Source: Vibrio hibernica (lineage in GTDB: Bacteria; Pseudomonadota; Gammaproteobacteria; Enterobacterales; Vibrionaceae). Taken from it: a DNA stretch of 64,000 nucleotides. The translations under genes and the position numbers were made by a program. The DNA lies in contig NZ_VHKO01000005.1 of NCBI RefSeq assembly GCF_015223435.1, positions 1 to 64,000 on the forward strand, in the 5' to 3' direction. Below, piece by piece: positions 25,892 to 34,580 of the stretch. Every line of letters begins with the position of its first letter. Positions within the stretch are counted from its first letter, which is position 1. Below the pieces are notes generated by a model. The model was not told where the DNA came from and ran no database searches. It saw only the letters and a program-made list of their open reading frames with translations.

Positions 25892-27427
25892 CTACGCCGC
25901 TTTAATTTTCTTACGCACCTTTTCTGTCACACTGTGTTCGATAAACTCATCATGCAGTGTGCAAATAGCGGCTTCATAATTGTCATCATCTACCACAAAC
26001 TGTACATCAACATTACGCATTGAAGAGTGAGCAGCTTTTGGTGTGATGTCTTGATTCATTAAGGCAATCATACCGTGGCTAAGCGCTTTATTGGTGTCAA
26101 TTGAAGCGCCAATAACGGAAATCAGCGCAACCATTTTCCCTGTGATTCTGGCATTGGGGAAGATTTTTTCTGCGCGTGATAATACTTTATTTTTGCTTTT
26201 CGAATTTCCACCTAAATAATAGGTAATGGAGTTAGCGTTCATCTCTTTACCGACTAATTGCACACGTTCGTCATTAATGATTTCCATTAATTCATAACCC
26301 ACGTTATCCGCTTGCCCAACCATCGCTTGATCAAATATATGTAAGGCGAACACTTTGTTTCGACCGGCAATGATTTCGACTTTATCGACGCTATCTGCAT
26401 CGCTATGGGGATCGTAACTATGTGAAATTAGCGTGCCATCATGATCGGGTTCAAAGGTGTTTTTTATCACCAATTCAATGCCACTTTTACGCAAGCCTGC
26501 GGCGGCATTGGGGTGAATGGCTTCCATTCCTAAGTTCGCGAGTTGGTCGGCAACATCGTAATTGGTTTTACCCATTGGTCGCACTTTTTCAGGTCCAACG
26601 ACACGCGGATCGGCGGTGCTTAAATGATATTCTTTGTGGATCACCGCTTTGCTGGCTTTAGACAAGACCGCCAAGCGACTAAAGGTCATTTCACTGTAAC
26701 CACGATCATAGGTTTTCATTAAACCTTCATCGCAATAGACATAGCCGGTTACAATTGGCAGTTCTTTGGTGACATCAATTTTTGACCATGCTTTTTCGAT
26801 GATACTATCTAAATTTCCTGATACCACTTGACCATCTTCATCGCTGTCCCAGCCTGAAAGATCGACAAAGGTTGCATTCACGCCAAGAGTTTTTAGCTTC
26901 AAACAAGTATTGTAGGCGCTGTGAGCCTCACCGATAGAAGATAAAAACTCTCGAATTTGAGGCAAGTAATGTCGCATAGAAAACTGACCATACTGGCAAG
27001 TTTCCATAATATTACTAATACAGCTGCTGGCTTTAGCAAGGCGATCTTTAATGAAACTATCGGCTCGACGGCGGCTGATGGGATCAGCAAACATGTTTTC
27101 ATTAATCAACAACATGCGATGCTCTAAATCATCGATAGCATCGGTCCATGCATCATCACGATTTTCGACCAAACGATAGATGCCTGCTTTACCGCTGCGC
27201 TTACATTCTAATAACGCATCGGTAATGCCACCATAGGCGGAAACGACAAACATGCGGTTATAAGGACTTTCTGGGCGCAGTAGAATATTGTCTAATACAG
27301 CATCAAATGCTGACATGGAAGTACCACCAATTTTTTCGACGCTATGGCCGACAAGTTGGTGCTTGGTTGTATTGGTTAAAGGAGAGGTGTTTGAGTTTGA
27401 AGTGTGGCTTCTATGTGAAGAAGTCAA
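25892..27427 (-). CDS. ask: Ectoine-specific aspartokinase (Ask_Ect type)
   Basis: 511 residues. The aspartokinase domain opens with 'VEKIGGTSMSAFDAVL' at about residue 31 after a serine/threonine/asparagine-rich, low-complexity leader; two ACT regions follow at the C-terminus. It phosphorylates aspartate, the first step to aspartate semialdehyde, and as last gene of ectABC-ask probably supplies precursor without the feedback control of the housekeeping kinase. The start is TTG 27427 with AGGAG six bases upstream; no ATG lies before the domain. A 163-bp gap with two hairpins separates it from ectC. Confidence 0.93.
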   Translation of the reverse strand: MTSSHRSHTSNSNTSPLTNTTKHQLVGHSVEKIGGTSMSAFDAVLDNILLRPESPYNRMFVVSAYGGITDALLECKRSGKAGIYRLVENRDDAWTDAIDDLEHRMLLINENMFADPISRRRADSFIKDRLAKASSCISNIMETCQYGQFSMRHYLPQIREFLSSIGEAHSAYNTCLKLKTLGVNATFVDLSGWDSDEDGQVVSGNLDSIIEKAWSKIDVTKELPIVTGYVYCDEGLMKTYDRGYSEMTFSRLAVLSKASKAVIHKEYHLSTADPRVVGPEKVRPMGKTNYDVADQLANLGMEAIHPNAAAGLRKSGIELVIKNTFEPDHDGTLISHSYDPHSDADSVDKVEIIAGRNKVFALHIFDQAMVGQADNVGYELMEIINDERVQLVGKEMNANSITYYLGGNSKSKNKVLSRAEKIFPNARITGKMVALISVIGASIDTNKALSHGMIALMNQDITPKAAHSSMRNVDVQFVVDDDNYEAAICTLHDEFIEHSVTEKVRKKIKAA

Positions 27428-27453
27428 AATAAGCTCCTATTTTTGATGTTATA

Positions 27454-27578
27454 AAGACATTTTAAAGGCTGATTTAGTCAGTTTTAAAGTCTTGATGATC
27501 TAAGTGCCATGTATTGAGAAAAAGACACTTTTTAGAATGTTTCTATAGAGTTGCCGCCTCTAAAAATCTAGAGGCAGC
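27454..27578 (-). repeat. Two hairpins in the ectC-ask gap
   Basis: One at 27454-27493 (AAGAC/GTCTT, TTTTAAA-type middle, CTGA/TCAG top) just ahead of the ask ribosome site, and one at 27553-27578 (GCCGCCTCTA / TAGAGGCAGC, one mismatch, 6-nt loop) just after ectC. Neither is followed by a clean T-run on the minus strand, so RNA processing or stability control is more likely than termination. Confidence 0.5.
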
Positions 27579-27590
27579 AGCTTAAAGTTT

Positions 27591-27977
27591 TTAATCGACT
27601 AACGGATAAACACCATCTTTATCGTGAGTTTCAGCACCAGTTAGTGGTGGATTAAATACGCAAGCCATTACCATATCTGCACCTTTATAAGCACGAAGTT
27701 GTTGTTCATCATGCTTATCGAGAACATAAAGCGTGCCCGGTTTGATTGGGTAAGTTTCGCCACCAATGATTTCAATTTCACCTTCACCAGAGATGCAATA
27801 CACAGATTCTAGGTGATTTTTATAGTGAATGTGAGTATCGGTTCCTGCATAAATATTGGTGATGTGGAACGAGAAACCCATGTTATCTTCACGTAATAAC
27901 ATGCGAACACTTTCCCAAGTATCGGCTACAACACGGCGTTCACTGTTTTGGCATTCTTCTAATGTTCTTACTATCAT
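27591..27977 (-). CDS. ectC: L-ectoine synthase
   Basis: 128 residues, the standard length of this cupin-fold enzyme, which cyclises N-gamma-acetyl-diaminobutyrate to ectoine. The N-terminal '[16 protein letters not shown]' and the cupin motif around '[18 protein letters not shown]' and '[13 protein letters not shown]' are characteristic and hold the metal ligands. AAGGA precedes the ATG. Third gene of ectABC-ask. Confidence 0.97.
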   Translation of the reverse strand: MIVRTLEECQNSERRVVADTWESVRMLLREDNMGFSFHITNIYAGTDTHIHYKNHLESVYCISGEGEIEIIGGETYPIKPGTLYVLDKHDEQQLRAYKGADMVMACVFNPPLTGAETHDKDGVYPLVD

Positions 27978-28110
27978 TGTTATTTCCTTATTTTAATTCG
28001 AGTGCTATTGGCGAAGTGCTAATGCTTGCCATACCGGTATTTCATTGATAGGGAGATCATCTAAGATCTCACCTCCCACTGATTGGTCTGTAGTTGAACA
28101 AACCTTGGGG

Positions 28111-29376
28111 CTAGGAAGCCCTCCGAGTCAATTTAGTGGATACTTTCGCCACTGCTTTTTCAAAGATATGAATACCTTGCTCAAGCTCTGATTCGCTCAC
28201 AGTTAATGGGCAAAAGAACTTGACCACTTCATCATTTGGACCGGCAGTTTCAATGACCATGCCGTTTTCAAAGCAATCACTGGTGATTAAGTCAGCGATG
28301 TCGCCATCTTTACATTCAATGCCTTGCATTAAGCCACGGCCTTTAATACCAACAAATAAGTTTGAATATTGCTTAAGTGTTTTTTGCAGTGCTTTATTTA
28401 ACTGCGCAGCACGTTCTTGAATATGCGTTTGGAAATCATCATTGTGCCAATAAGTATCAATGGCTTCAGCCGCCGTGATAAAGGCATGGTTATTACCACG
28501 GAAAGTACCGTTGTGTTCACCTGGTGCCCATTGATCAAGCTCTGGTTTCATTAGCATGATCGCCATTGGCAGTCCGTAACCACCAATTGATTTTGATAGT
28601 GTTACCATGTCCGGCTTAATACCTGATGGTTCGAAGCTAAAGAAAGTACCAGTACGGCCACAACCAGCTTGGATATCATCAACGATTAATAGCACATCGT
28701 TGTCTTTACAGATTTTGCTCAAACGTTGTAGCCATTCATTTGATGCTGCGTTTAAACCACCTTCACCTTGAACAACTTCGACAATGGCTGCTGCAGGGGT
28801 ATCTAAGCCACCTGAATTATCGTTGAGCATGGCTTCAAATAATGCTAAGCCATCAATATCGGCATAACCTTCGTATGGAAAACGGGTCACACCAGATAAA
28901 GGCATTGCCGCGCCACCACGATGATGTTGATTACCGGTTGCTGCTAGTGCGCCGTAAGACACACCATGGAAACCATTGGTAAAGGCAACAATGTTGGTGC
29001 GATTTTTGATTTTACGTGCCAACTTCATGGCAGATTCAACCGCATTGGTTCCCGTTGGACCAGTGAATTGAACTTTATATTCAAGATCGCGAGGAGCTAA
29101 AATTTTCTCTGTTAAGCTAGTTAAGAAATGCGCTTTAGCTTGTGAGTGCATATCTAAACCGTGCGTTAAACCATCTTGATCGATGTAATCAAGTAATGCT
29201 CTTTTTAGAACAGGGTTGTTGTGGCCATAGTTTAATGAGCCTGCACCAGCAAGAAAATCTAAGTAACGATCGCCGTTTTCGGTGTGTAGCCAGCAACCTT
29301 TAGCCGATGAAAATACGACTGGGAAGTTGTTGGCGTAACATTGAACGTTTGATTCGTGCTTTTTAAAGATATTCAT
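28111..29376 (-). CDS. ectB: Diaminobutyrate-2-oxoglutarate transaminase
   Basis: A 421-residue class III PLP aminotransferase. It makes diaminobutyrate from aspartate semialdehyde and glutamate. 'FTGPTGTNAVESAMKLAR', 'LLIVDDIQAGCGRTGTFF' and the PLP lysine in 'TLSKSIGGYGLPMAIM' are clear. AGGA precedes the ATG. It lies between ectA (96-bp gap) and ectC (133-bp gap) on the minus strand. Confidence 0.97.
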   Translation of the reverse strand: MNIFKKHESNVQCYANNFPVVFSSAKGCWLHTENGDRYLDFLAGAGSLNYGHNNPVLKRALLDYIDQDGLTHGLDMHSQAKAHFLTSLTEKILAPRDLEYKVQFTGPTGTNAVESAMKLARKIKNRTNIVAFTNGFHGVSYGALAATGNQHHRGGAAMPLSGVTRFPYEGYADIDGLALFEAMLNDNSGGLDTPAAAIVEVVQGEGGLNAASNEWLQRLSKICKDNDVLLIVDDIQAGCGRTGTFFSFEPSGIKPDMVTLSKSIGGYGLPMAIMLMKPELDQWAPGEHNGTFRGNNHAFITAAEAIDTYWHNDDFQTHIQERAAQLNKALQKTLKQYSNLFVGIKGRGLMQGIECKDGDIADLITSDCFENGMVIETAGPNDEVVKFFCPLTVSESELEQGIHIFEKAVAKVSTKLTRRAS

Positions 29377-29472
29377 GAGTTATCCTGTCTATCATTTATG
29401 AATGTGAGTTAGCGAAAGTAGTGCTAACAAATTAAATATTTATTAATGTTTGATTTTTCTATTGACTGATCA

Positions 29473-30018
29473 TTAGCTTGCGAGAGGGATATGGAAAAGA
29501 AACTCGCTGTCATGTTCTCCATCGAAATGAAGCTCTTTATCCAAAAAGACTGAAACATTGCCTCGTGCGCCATCTTCCCGCTCAATTTTTCTAAATAAAC
29601 GCCATGATCCGAGATTGTCTTTAGTAATCGTTGTTTCTATTGCTGCAATATTTGATAAAGACTCGCGTTCAAGTAAAGCTTTAATCATTCGATAAGCCAA
29701 ACCACATCCACGACTCTTTTCTGCAACGGCCACTTGCCAAATAAATAACACAGGCTGTTCTGGTGGGGTGCTTGGCTTGAGATAAGCTGAAACAAAACCT
29801 GCGACTTCACCATTTCTCTCTGCTAAAACACAGGTTTCTTTAAAATGAGAAGTTTGCAAAAAATTGCAGTAAGCGGAATTAGTATCAAGAGGGGGACACG
29901 ATTCAATCAAACTGTTTACTTGAATGCCATCGCTTATTTCGGGTTTTCTAAATGTCCACTCATCTTGAGTGTTGGTCACTTTTTCGGGATGTGTCATCCT
30001 GGGTGCCGTAATCATCAT
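29473..30018 (-). CDS. ectA: Diaminobutyrate acetyltransferase
   Basis: A 181-residue GNAT acetyltransferase acting on diaminobutyrate. 'FRKPEISDGIQVNSLIESC' near the N-terminus and 'VAEKSRGCGLAYRMIKALL' (the acetyl-CoA loop) match EctA. The start has AGGG just upstream of two adjacent ATGs. First gene of the osmoprotectant operon ectABC-ask. No CosR/EctR regulator gene is next to it, so osmotic control must act from elsewhere. Confidence 0.95.
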   Translation of the reverse strand: MMITAPRMTHPEKVTNTQDEWTFRKPEISDGIQVNSLIESCPPLDTNSAYCNFLQTSHFKETCVLAERNGEVAGFVSAYLKPSTPPEQPVLFIWQVAVAEKSRGCGLAYRMIKALLERESLSNIAAIETTITKDNLGSWRLFRKIEREDGARGNVSVFLDKELHFDGEHDSEFLFHIPLAS

Positions 30019-30568
30019 TGCCCTATATTTTTGTATTCACATCATGAAAATAAATGGCGTGAATGGATTAATTTAAGAAGTACTGATTCATTATTTTGTT
30101 TAGTGTACTAATCAATTTCGGGAGTAATCATAACGTTGTGACGAATTAATTCAACCCTTTATTCCTAATGGCAATATGTAAATGTACGGTATAACTTTGT
30201 TTTTAATGAGTTTTTTATAATAATAAATATTTATGATGTTTTTATTAAATGATTAGTTATCTAACTGATTTTTGGTGAGGGAATGGTTGTGTAGGCCTTT
30301 TGCTTTATAGGGTTAACAGATTTAAATTGTAAAACGTGTAGTGATATGTTGATTATTAAAATAAACAACGTATAGCTGATGTCTATAACCCAAATAATGG
30401 AAATAAGTGTCGATCATTCACAGGGCTGATGTGTATGAAAAATCACAAGGGTCAGTTTTGGTGAATTATAGATTCGGGCTTAAATAAATGGCCTGTATTG
30501 CCATTCGATCGGCTATAATTATCTGATTAATTGTGGCTTTCATATGGATAATGTAAGGATAAATAGCG
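30019..30568. promoter_or_regulatory. ectA / sulP divergent control region
   Basis: 550 bp with no gene, very AT-rich. On the minus strand TTGAAT (30149-30154) and TATGAT (30127-30132) with a 16-bp spacer form a plausible ectA promoter; its -35 overlaps a perfect GAATTAATTC palindrome. A dyad TTAGT-N2-ACTAA lies just downstream near 30100-30111. The sulP half (30200-30560) shows nothing I can assign. Confidence 0.45.
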
Positions 30569-32341
30569 TTGATCAAGGCATGTATCAAATATTGGTTACC
30601 GGGTTTTTACCAACTTAAAGATTATCAACGAATTTGGCTTTCTGATGATATTCGTGCTGCATTTTCTGTGGTTGCTGTGGCCCTGCCTGTTGGTATTGCT
30701 TATGCTCAGCTAACCGGGGTAAGTGCTATCGCAGGATTATATTCTACGGCGCTACCTATGATTATTTATGCCTTTTTCGGTACCTCTAGGCAACTGATCA
30801 TGGGCCCTGATACTGCCACTTGCGCTGTTATTGCTGCTGTTGTTGCCCCTTTAGCTGCAGGGGATGCCGTAAAATACTGGCAATTAGTGATTACGATTAC
30901 TTTAATGACTGGGGCATGGTGTTTAATTGCCAGTTATTTCAAGCTTGGTATGTTGGCGGATTTTCTTTCTCGTCCTATTTTACTCGGTCTTTTGAATGGT
31001 GTTGCTATTACCATAGTTGTGGGTCAGTTTGCGAATGTACTTGGTTTATCTTTCGTAAAAAATCAACTGGTTGAGCAATTACTTGAGGCTCCAATGATTT
31101 TGGAGAGAGTACATTGGCAAACCGTAATGGTCAGTTTATTTACGATTGCGATATATTATATTTGTAAGCATTATCAGCCCCGTTTACCCGCTGCTATCAT
31201 TGCTATTATCTTTGCCTCTGTGATTACTTGGATTGGTCAACTCAGTGAGCATGGTGTTCAGGTGGTTGGTGCGGTGCAAGGTGGCTTTCCTGTTTTTCAA
31301 GCACCAAAATTTAGCTTAGAAGATGGGAGGGAATTGGTTATGCCTGCCTTTAACTTGGCGATGGTAAGCTTTGTTAGCATGATGATTACGGCGCGCAGTT
31401 TTGCGGCAAAAAATGGTTATGAAATTGATGCGGATAAAGAATTTCGTGCATTGGGTATTGCTAATTTCGCTTCTGCATTGTCTTCCGGCTTTGCTATTAG
31501 TGGGGCGAGTTCTCGTACAGCGATTAATGATGCGAATGGCGGTAAAACACAATTAGTCTCTATTATTGCTGGTGTCATTATTGCAGTTGTTGCGGTCGTT
31601 GCTTATCAACCTCTGGAATTTATACCGATTGCGGCTTTGGGCGTTGTATTAATTGTTTCTTCTTTTGCATTACTGGATATGAAAGGCATTTGGCTATTGC
31701 GTCATCGCGATACTAAGGCTTTCTATTTGTCGTCGATTACTTTTATAGGTGTATTAGTGATTGGTGTGATACCCGGTATTACCTTAGCGGTATTGTTGGG
31801 GCTATTTCAGTTTCTCAGCACCATTATGCGTCCAAGTGATCAAATCCTAGGCTTGAGCCATAGAGGAAGTGTCAGAACACTTGATGAAAGCGATAAAGTG
31901 AAAGCGATTCCGGGCCTATTGATTTATCGATTTAATTCACCGTTAACATACTTCAACGCCCCATATTTTAAACGTCAATTATTAAAGTATGTGTATCTAG
32001 CGGATAAGAATGATTTAAGTTATGTCATTATTGATTCGGTTGTGAGTTTCACTTATTTAGATGTGAGCGCGATGACGATGATTAGTGATTTGCAAGTGCA
32101 GTTGAAAAAACAAGGTATACGTTTGGTCCTTGCTGGGCGTAAGCGTCAGTTAAAATCTTGGTGCGATCTTATGGGGATCCAAGTAGGGGATGGCGGTATG
32201 ATTATTCGCTCGGATATGTATTTGGCTATTAAACTTTGTGCTTGCTACCAGACGGCGGTAGAGAATGGGCAAATAGTGCCATTGCAGAGAAACGAATATA
32301 AAAAACAAGAATCAGATACTACGGTTTCAGCAGAAGTTTAA
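30569..32341 (+). CDS. SulP family anion transporter with STAS domain
   Basis: 590 residues: 10-12 membrane helices (about 20-440) with 'AYAQLTGVSAIAGLYS' and 'SGASSRTAINDANGGKTQ', then a cytoplasmic STAS domain (about 455-560, 'LSYVIIDSVVSFTYLDVSA'). SulP members move sulfate, bicarbonate, dicarboxylates or other anions; the closest class cannot be fixed by eye. The start is TTG 30569 with AAGGA nine bases upstream. It is divergent from ectA and monocistronic; a strong terminator follows. The pairing with the ectoine operon could be chance. Confidence 0.9.
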   Translation: MIKACIKYWLPGFYQLKDYQRIWLSDDIRAAFSVVAVALPVGIAYAQLTGVSAIAGLYSTALPMIIYAFFGTSRQLIMGPDTATCAVIAAVVAPLAAGDAVKYWQLVITITLMTGAWCLIASYFKLGMLADFLSRPILLGLLNGVAITIVVGQFANVLGLSFVKNQLVEQLLEAPMILERVHWQTVMVSLFTIAIYYICKHYQPRLPAAIIAIIFASVITWIGQLSEHGVQVVGAVQGGFPVFQAPKFSLEDGRELVMPAFNLAMVSFVSMMITARSFAAKNGYEIDADKEFRALGIANFASALSSGFAISGASSRTAINDANGGKTQLVSIIAGVIIAVVAVVAYQPLEFIPIAALGVVLIVSSFALLDMKGIWLLRHRDTKAFYLSSITFIGVLVIGVIPGITLAVLLGLFQFLSTIMRPSDQILGLSHRGSVRTLDESDKVKAIPGLLIYRFNSPLTYFNAPYFKRQLLKYVYLADKNDLSYVIIDSVVSFTYLDVSAMTMISDLQVQLKKQGIRLVLAGRKRQLKSWCDLMGIQVGDGGMIIRSDMYLAIKLCACYQTAVENGQIVPLQRNEYKKQESDTTVSAEV

Positions 32342-32371
32342 GTCATTCATTTGACAGTCTTTCTTGAAAAT

Positions 32372-32404
32372 AAAAATCAGGCCTTTCAAGAGCCTGATTT
32401 TTTT
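32372..32404. terminator. Bidirectional terminator between sulP and glutaredoxin genes
   Basis: Perfect 11-bp stem AAAAATCAGGC / GCCTGATTTTT (32372-32382 with 32392-32402), 9-nt loop, T-runs on both strands. Confidence 0.88.
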
Positions 32405-32460
32405 ATACATTATTTTCATGCATTACTTGAAGGAGATAGATGAATATCTAACTCGGTTAA

Positions 32461-32718
32461 CTAAGCTAATGCTTTTAGATAATCAACAATCGCATCAGAT
32501 TCATATAACCATGTTGTTTCTGTTCCATTTTCGATCTTTAAGCACGGCACTTGTGTTTTACCCGTTGCCGTTACTTTTTCATTTTGATAATCAGGGTTTT
32601 TACGGATATCTCGTAGTTCTAAATCAAGTTCCAACTCGGTGATTACACGACGAACTTTTTGGCAATATGGGCAACTTTCAAAATGATACAGTGACAAGCC
32701 TTGCGTTGATGTAGTCAT
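32461..32718 (-). CDS. Glutaredoxin / GST-N domain protein
   Basis: 85 residues with a thioredoxin fold and the dithiol active site CPYC at residues 16-19, the cis-proline 'TQVPCLKI' near 56, and a C-terminal 'ESDAIVDYLKAL' helix. It is a small disulfide or glutathione-linked reductase of the glutaredoxin/GST-N type found in many marine gammaproteobacteria. 36 bp upstream of it on the same strand is a small exported protein gene. Confidence 0.88.
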   Translation of the reverse strand: MTTSTQGLSLYHFESCPYCQKVRRVITELELDLELRDIRKNPDYQNEKVTATGKTQVPCLKIENGTETTWLYESDAIVDYLKALA

Positions 32719-32754
32719 TCATAACTCCTTGATAATTTGTATTAAATGATGGTA

Positions 32755-33180
32755 TTAAATTTTATTAGTATCGAACTTTAAAAGATCGGCGTAGGCGCTT
32801 GCACATTGATATTTATTATACAATGTATCCTCAGCTTTAAACTTAGACACGTTTTGTTGTTGAGAAATTTCAGTCAGCTTATTTTCTACCAATGTTTGAT
32901 ATTCTTCATGATGGGTTGTCCATTGGATCGGGTATTCATTCATAATGTAGGAGCCGATCTTATAGCTGCCTTCTTTATGCAAAAAGCCACATACTAAATA
33001 ACGAGTGAGCTCTTTTTCTGGCAGCATCGCAGGAGCCGACTGAGTCGTCGTTGAGTTTTCTGTGATGGCTGATGTGACTTCATTTGAGGATGTTTTTGCT
33101 GTCTGCGCAATGCTGGGTAGTGAAAATAAAGCGAGGGAGGCGCATAGCGTGGAGCATAAAACGGTAGTCGGTCGAAGCAT
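32755..33180 (-). CDS. Small exported protein of unknown function
   Basis: 141 residues. A clear signal peptide (about 1-25, cleavage near 'SIAQ-TAK'), then a serine/threonine-rich linker (about 26-52) and a C-terminal domain of about 85 residues with only two cysteines ('YLVCGFLH' and 'NKYQCASAY'), which could form a disulfide in the periplasm. I do not recognise the family. It precedes the glutaredoxin gene, but the gap is only 36 bp so they may be co-transcribed. A terminator of yaeQ lies upstream. Confidence 0.7.
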   Translation of the reverse strand: MLRPTTVLCSTLCASLALFSLPSIAQTAKTSSNEVTSAITENSTTTQSAPAMLPEKELTRYLVCGFLHKEGSYKIGSYIMNEYPIQWTTHHEEYQTLVENKLTEISQQQNVSKFKAEDTLYNKYQCASAYADLLKFDTNKI

Positions 33181-33206
33181 TTTGTCTTCCTTTACAATCG
33201 ATAAAA

Positions 33207-33255
33207 TGTGAATGGTTTAATCATATCAAATATTAGAATAAGCGTACCATTCACA
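33207..33255 (-). terminator. Terminator downstream of yaeQ
   Basis: Perfect 10-bp inverted repeat TGTGAATGGT / ACCATTCACA (33207-33216 and 33246-33255) with a 29-nt loop, running into TTTTATC on the minus strand. Confidence 0.6.
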
Positions 33256-33265
33256 AAGATCTTTG

Positions 33266-33805
33266 TTATTTAGACTCTGACAACATTTCCCACGTCACTT
33301 CACACTGCAACGCATCTGTTGATAAATAAATGGTATTGCCTGAAATCATGACACCTAAATCTAAAGTTCGAGCGATCATCTTAGTCGATTCTACCACTCC
33401 AGCCGGGTCTAGACGGAAAATTTCCGCATTGAGTGTGGCGAATTTAGTTTGATTTTGCTTCCACCATACATCGGTTTTGGTATTGAAACTGTAAATGCTG
33501 ACACGTTTCGCGATACGACTAGCTTTTTTTACGCGATCAAAATCGGGCTCACCGGCTTCAATCCAATGCAATAATTGGTCGTCTAACGATTTCACCCAAA
33601 TGTCTGGTTCTTCAATGCTTGATAAGCCCTTGGTAAATTGAAGATCGGGCTGCGCATTTAAGCAATAAGCAAGCACTCTTGCCATCATACGCTCATTATT
33701 CTCAGACGGGTGTTGAGCCACGGTTAGATTGAGTGAGTCGTAATGGTCATTATTTATGTCGGTGAGAGCGATACGAAATTTATAAATAGTTGGTTTTAAA
33801 GCCAC
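33266..33805 (-). CDS. yaeQ: YaeQ family protein
   Basis: 179 residues from GTG 33805, which gives the family N-terminus 'ALKPTIYKFRIALTDI' and has AAGG seven bases upstream; a longer frame adds 13 unrelated residues. The motifs 'HPSENNERMMARVLAYCLN', 'LQFTKGLSSIEEPDIWVKS' and 'WWKQNQTKF' match E. coli YaeQ. The protein has a PD-(D/E)XK nuclease-like fold and was once proposed as an RfaH suppressor; its function is not established. Confidence 0.92.
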   Translation of the reverse strand: MALKPTIYKFRIALTDINNDHYDSLNLTVAQHPSENNERMMARVLAYCLNAQPDLQFTKGLSSIEEPDIWVKSLDDQLLHWIEAGEPDFDRVKKASRIAKRVSIYSFNTKTDVWWKQNQTKFATLNAEIFRLDPAGVVESTKMIARTLDLGVMISGNTIYLSTDALQCEVTWEMLSESK

Positions 33806-33883
33806 GAGTAGACCTTTGAAGGTAGGCGAAAAAGTAAGGCGCAATTGTACGTTATAAACAGCATAAGTTATCGAAATAAATAA

Positions 33884-33916
33884 AAAAGTTCACAACCTAT
33901 TAAGTTGTGAACTTTT
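33884..33916 (-). terminator. Terminator downstream of cueP
   Basis: Perfect 13-bp stem AAAAGTTCACAAC / GTTGTGAACTTTT (33884-33896 with 33904-33916), 7-nt loop, T-run on the minus strand. Confidence 0.88.
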
Positions 33917-33938
33917 ATTTTTGGCGAAGCGTAAAGTA

Positions 33939-34460
33939 TTAGCTCAACTGCATCGTGGTGATACAGGTTTTAGCGTCATCTTCAGTACTTAGAATTTGAG
34001 TGACGGTTTTTCCGTTGTAAGTAAAAGTAAATTCTAAATTTTTCTTACCTTTTGGCATCCAAAAATCAATAAAGCCATCTTTTTGTGTTTTGACCATACC
34101 GTATTTCAATACTTGTTTAGTGTCTAAATCGGTGATTTTCACTTGCATGGATTTTTCAACTAATTCACCTTGGCAACCGGTTGGCACATGAAATCCACAA
34201 GGGTGAGTTTGGTATTCGTAGGGAGCGATAGACAATAAATGTTGCTCTCCCGTTGGGATTTTAGTTTGGCTGCCGTCGTTAAATTTCGCCAGAATATGAT
34301 CCGGAAATACTTGAATTGAAGCGGTGCCTTTACCGTGATATTCATGCGATTTCTCTAAGGCTTGTGGCGCCGTTAGGTTAGCAAAGTCATCGGCTTGGTT
34401 TGCCCAAACAGAATTTGCAGATAAAGCTAAAGCGAGAGCGAAAAATGAAGTGAGTTTCAT
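33939..34460 (-). CDS. cueP: CueP family periplasmic copper-binding protein
   Basis: 173 residues with a signal peptide (cleavage about 'VWA-NQ', residue 20). 'YEYQTHPCGFHVPTGCQGEL' carries the two cysteines and histidine of the CueP metal site, and 'KTCITTMQL' gives the C-terminal cysteine; these match Salmonella CueP, which binds periplasmic copper and supplies it to superoxide dismutase. AAAGGA precedes the ATG. A promoter with a 19-bp spacer lies upstream, suggesting MerR-type metal control, but no cueR gene is in the window. Confidence 0.9.
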   Translation of the reverse strand: MKLTSFFALALALSANSVWANQADDFANLTAPQALEKSHEYHGKGTASIQVFPDHILAKFNDGSQTKIPTGEQHLLSIAPYEYQTHPCGFHVPTGCQGELVEKSMQVKITDLDTKQVLKYGMVKTQKDGFIDFWMPKGKKNLEFTFTYNGKTVTQILSTEDDAKTCITTMQLS

Positions 34461-34504
34461 TGGAGTTCCTTTAAAGTTAAGTCAAAATTATTGAAGATGA
34501 CTCA

Positions 34505-34535
34505 AGCATAAAGGTTACCATTAGGATAAGGTCAA
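34505..34535 (-). promoter_or_regulatory. MerR/CueR-type promoter of cueP
   Basis: On the minus strand, TTGACC (34530-34535) and TATGCT (34505-34510) are separated by exactly 19 bp, the over-long spacer typical of MerR-family metal promoters. The spacer holds an imperfect dyad around 'TATCCTAATGGTAA'. The implied transcript start is about 40 bases before the cueP ATG. Confidence 0.6.
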
Positions 34536-34580
34536 TATATTTATCCCTATAGTTTGAGTGGTGAAATAAGACTGTGAGAA

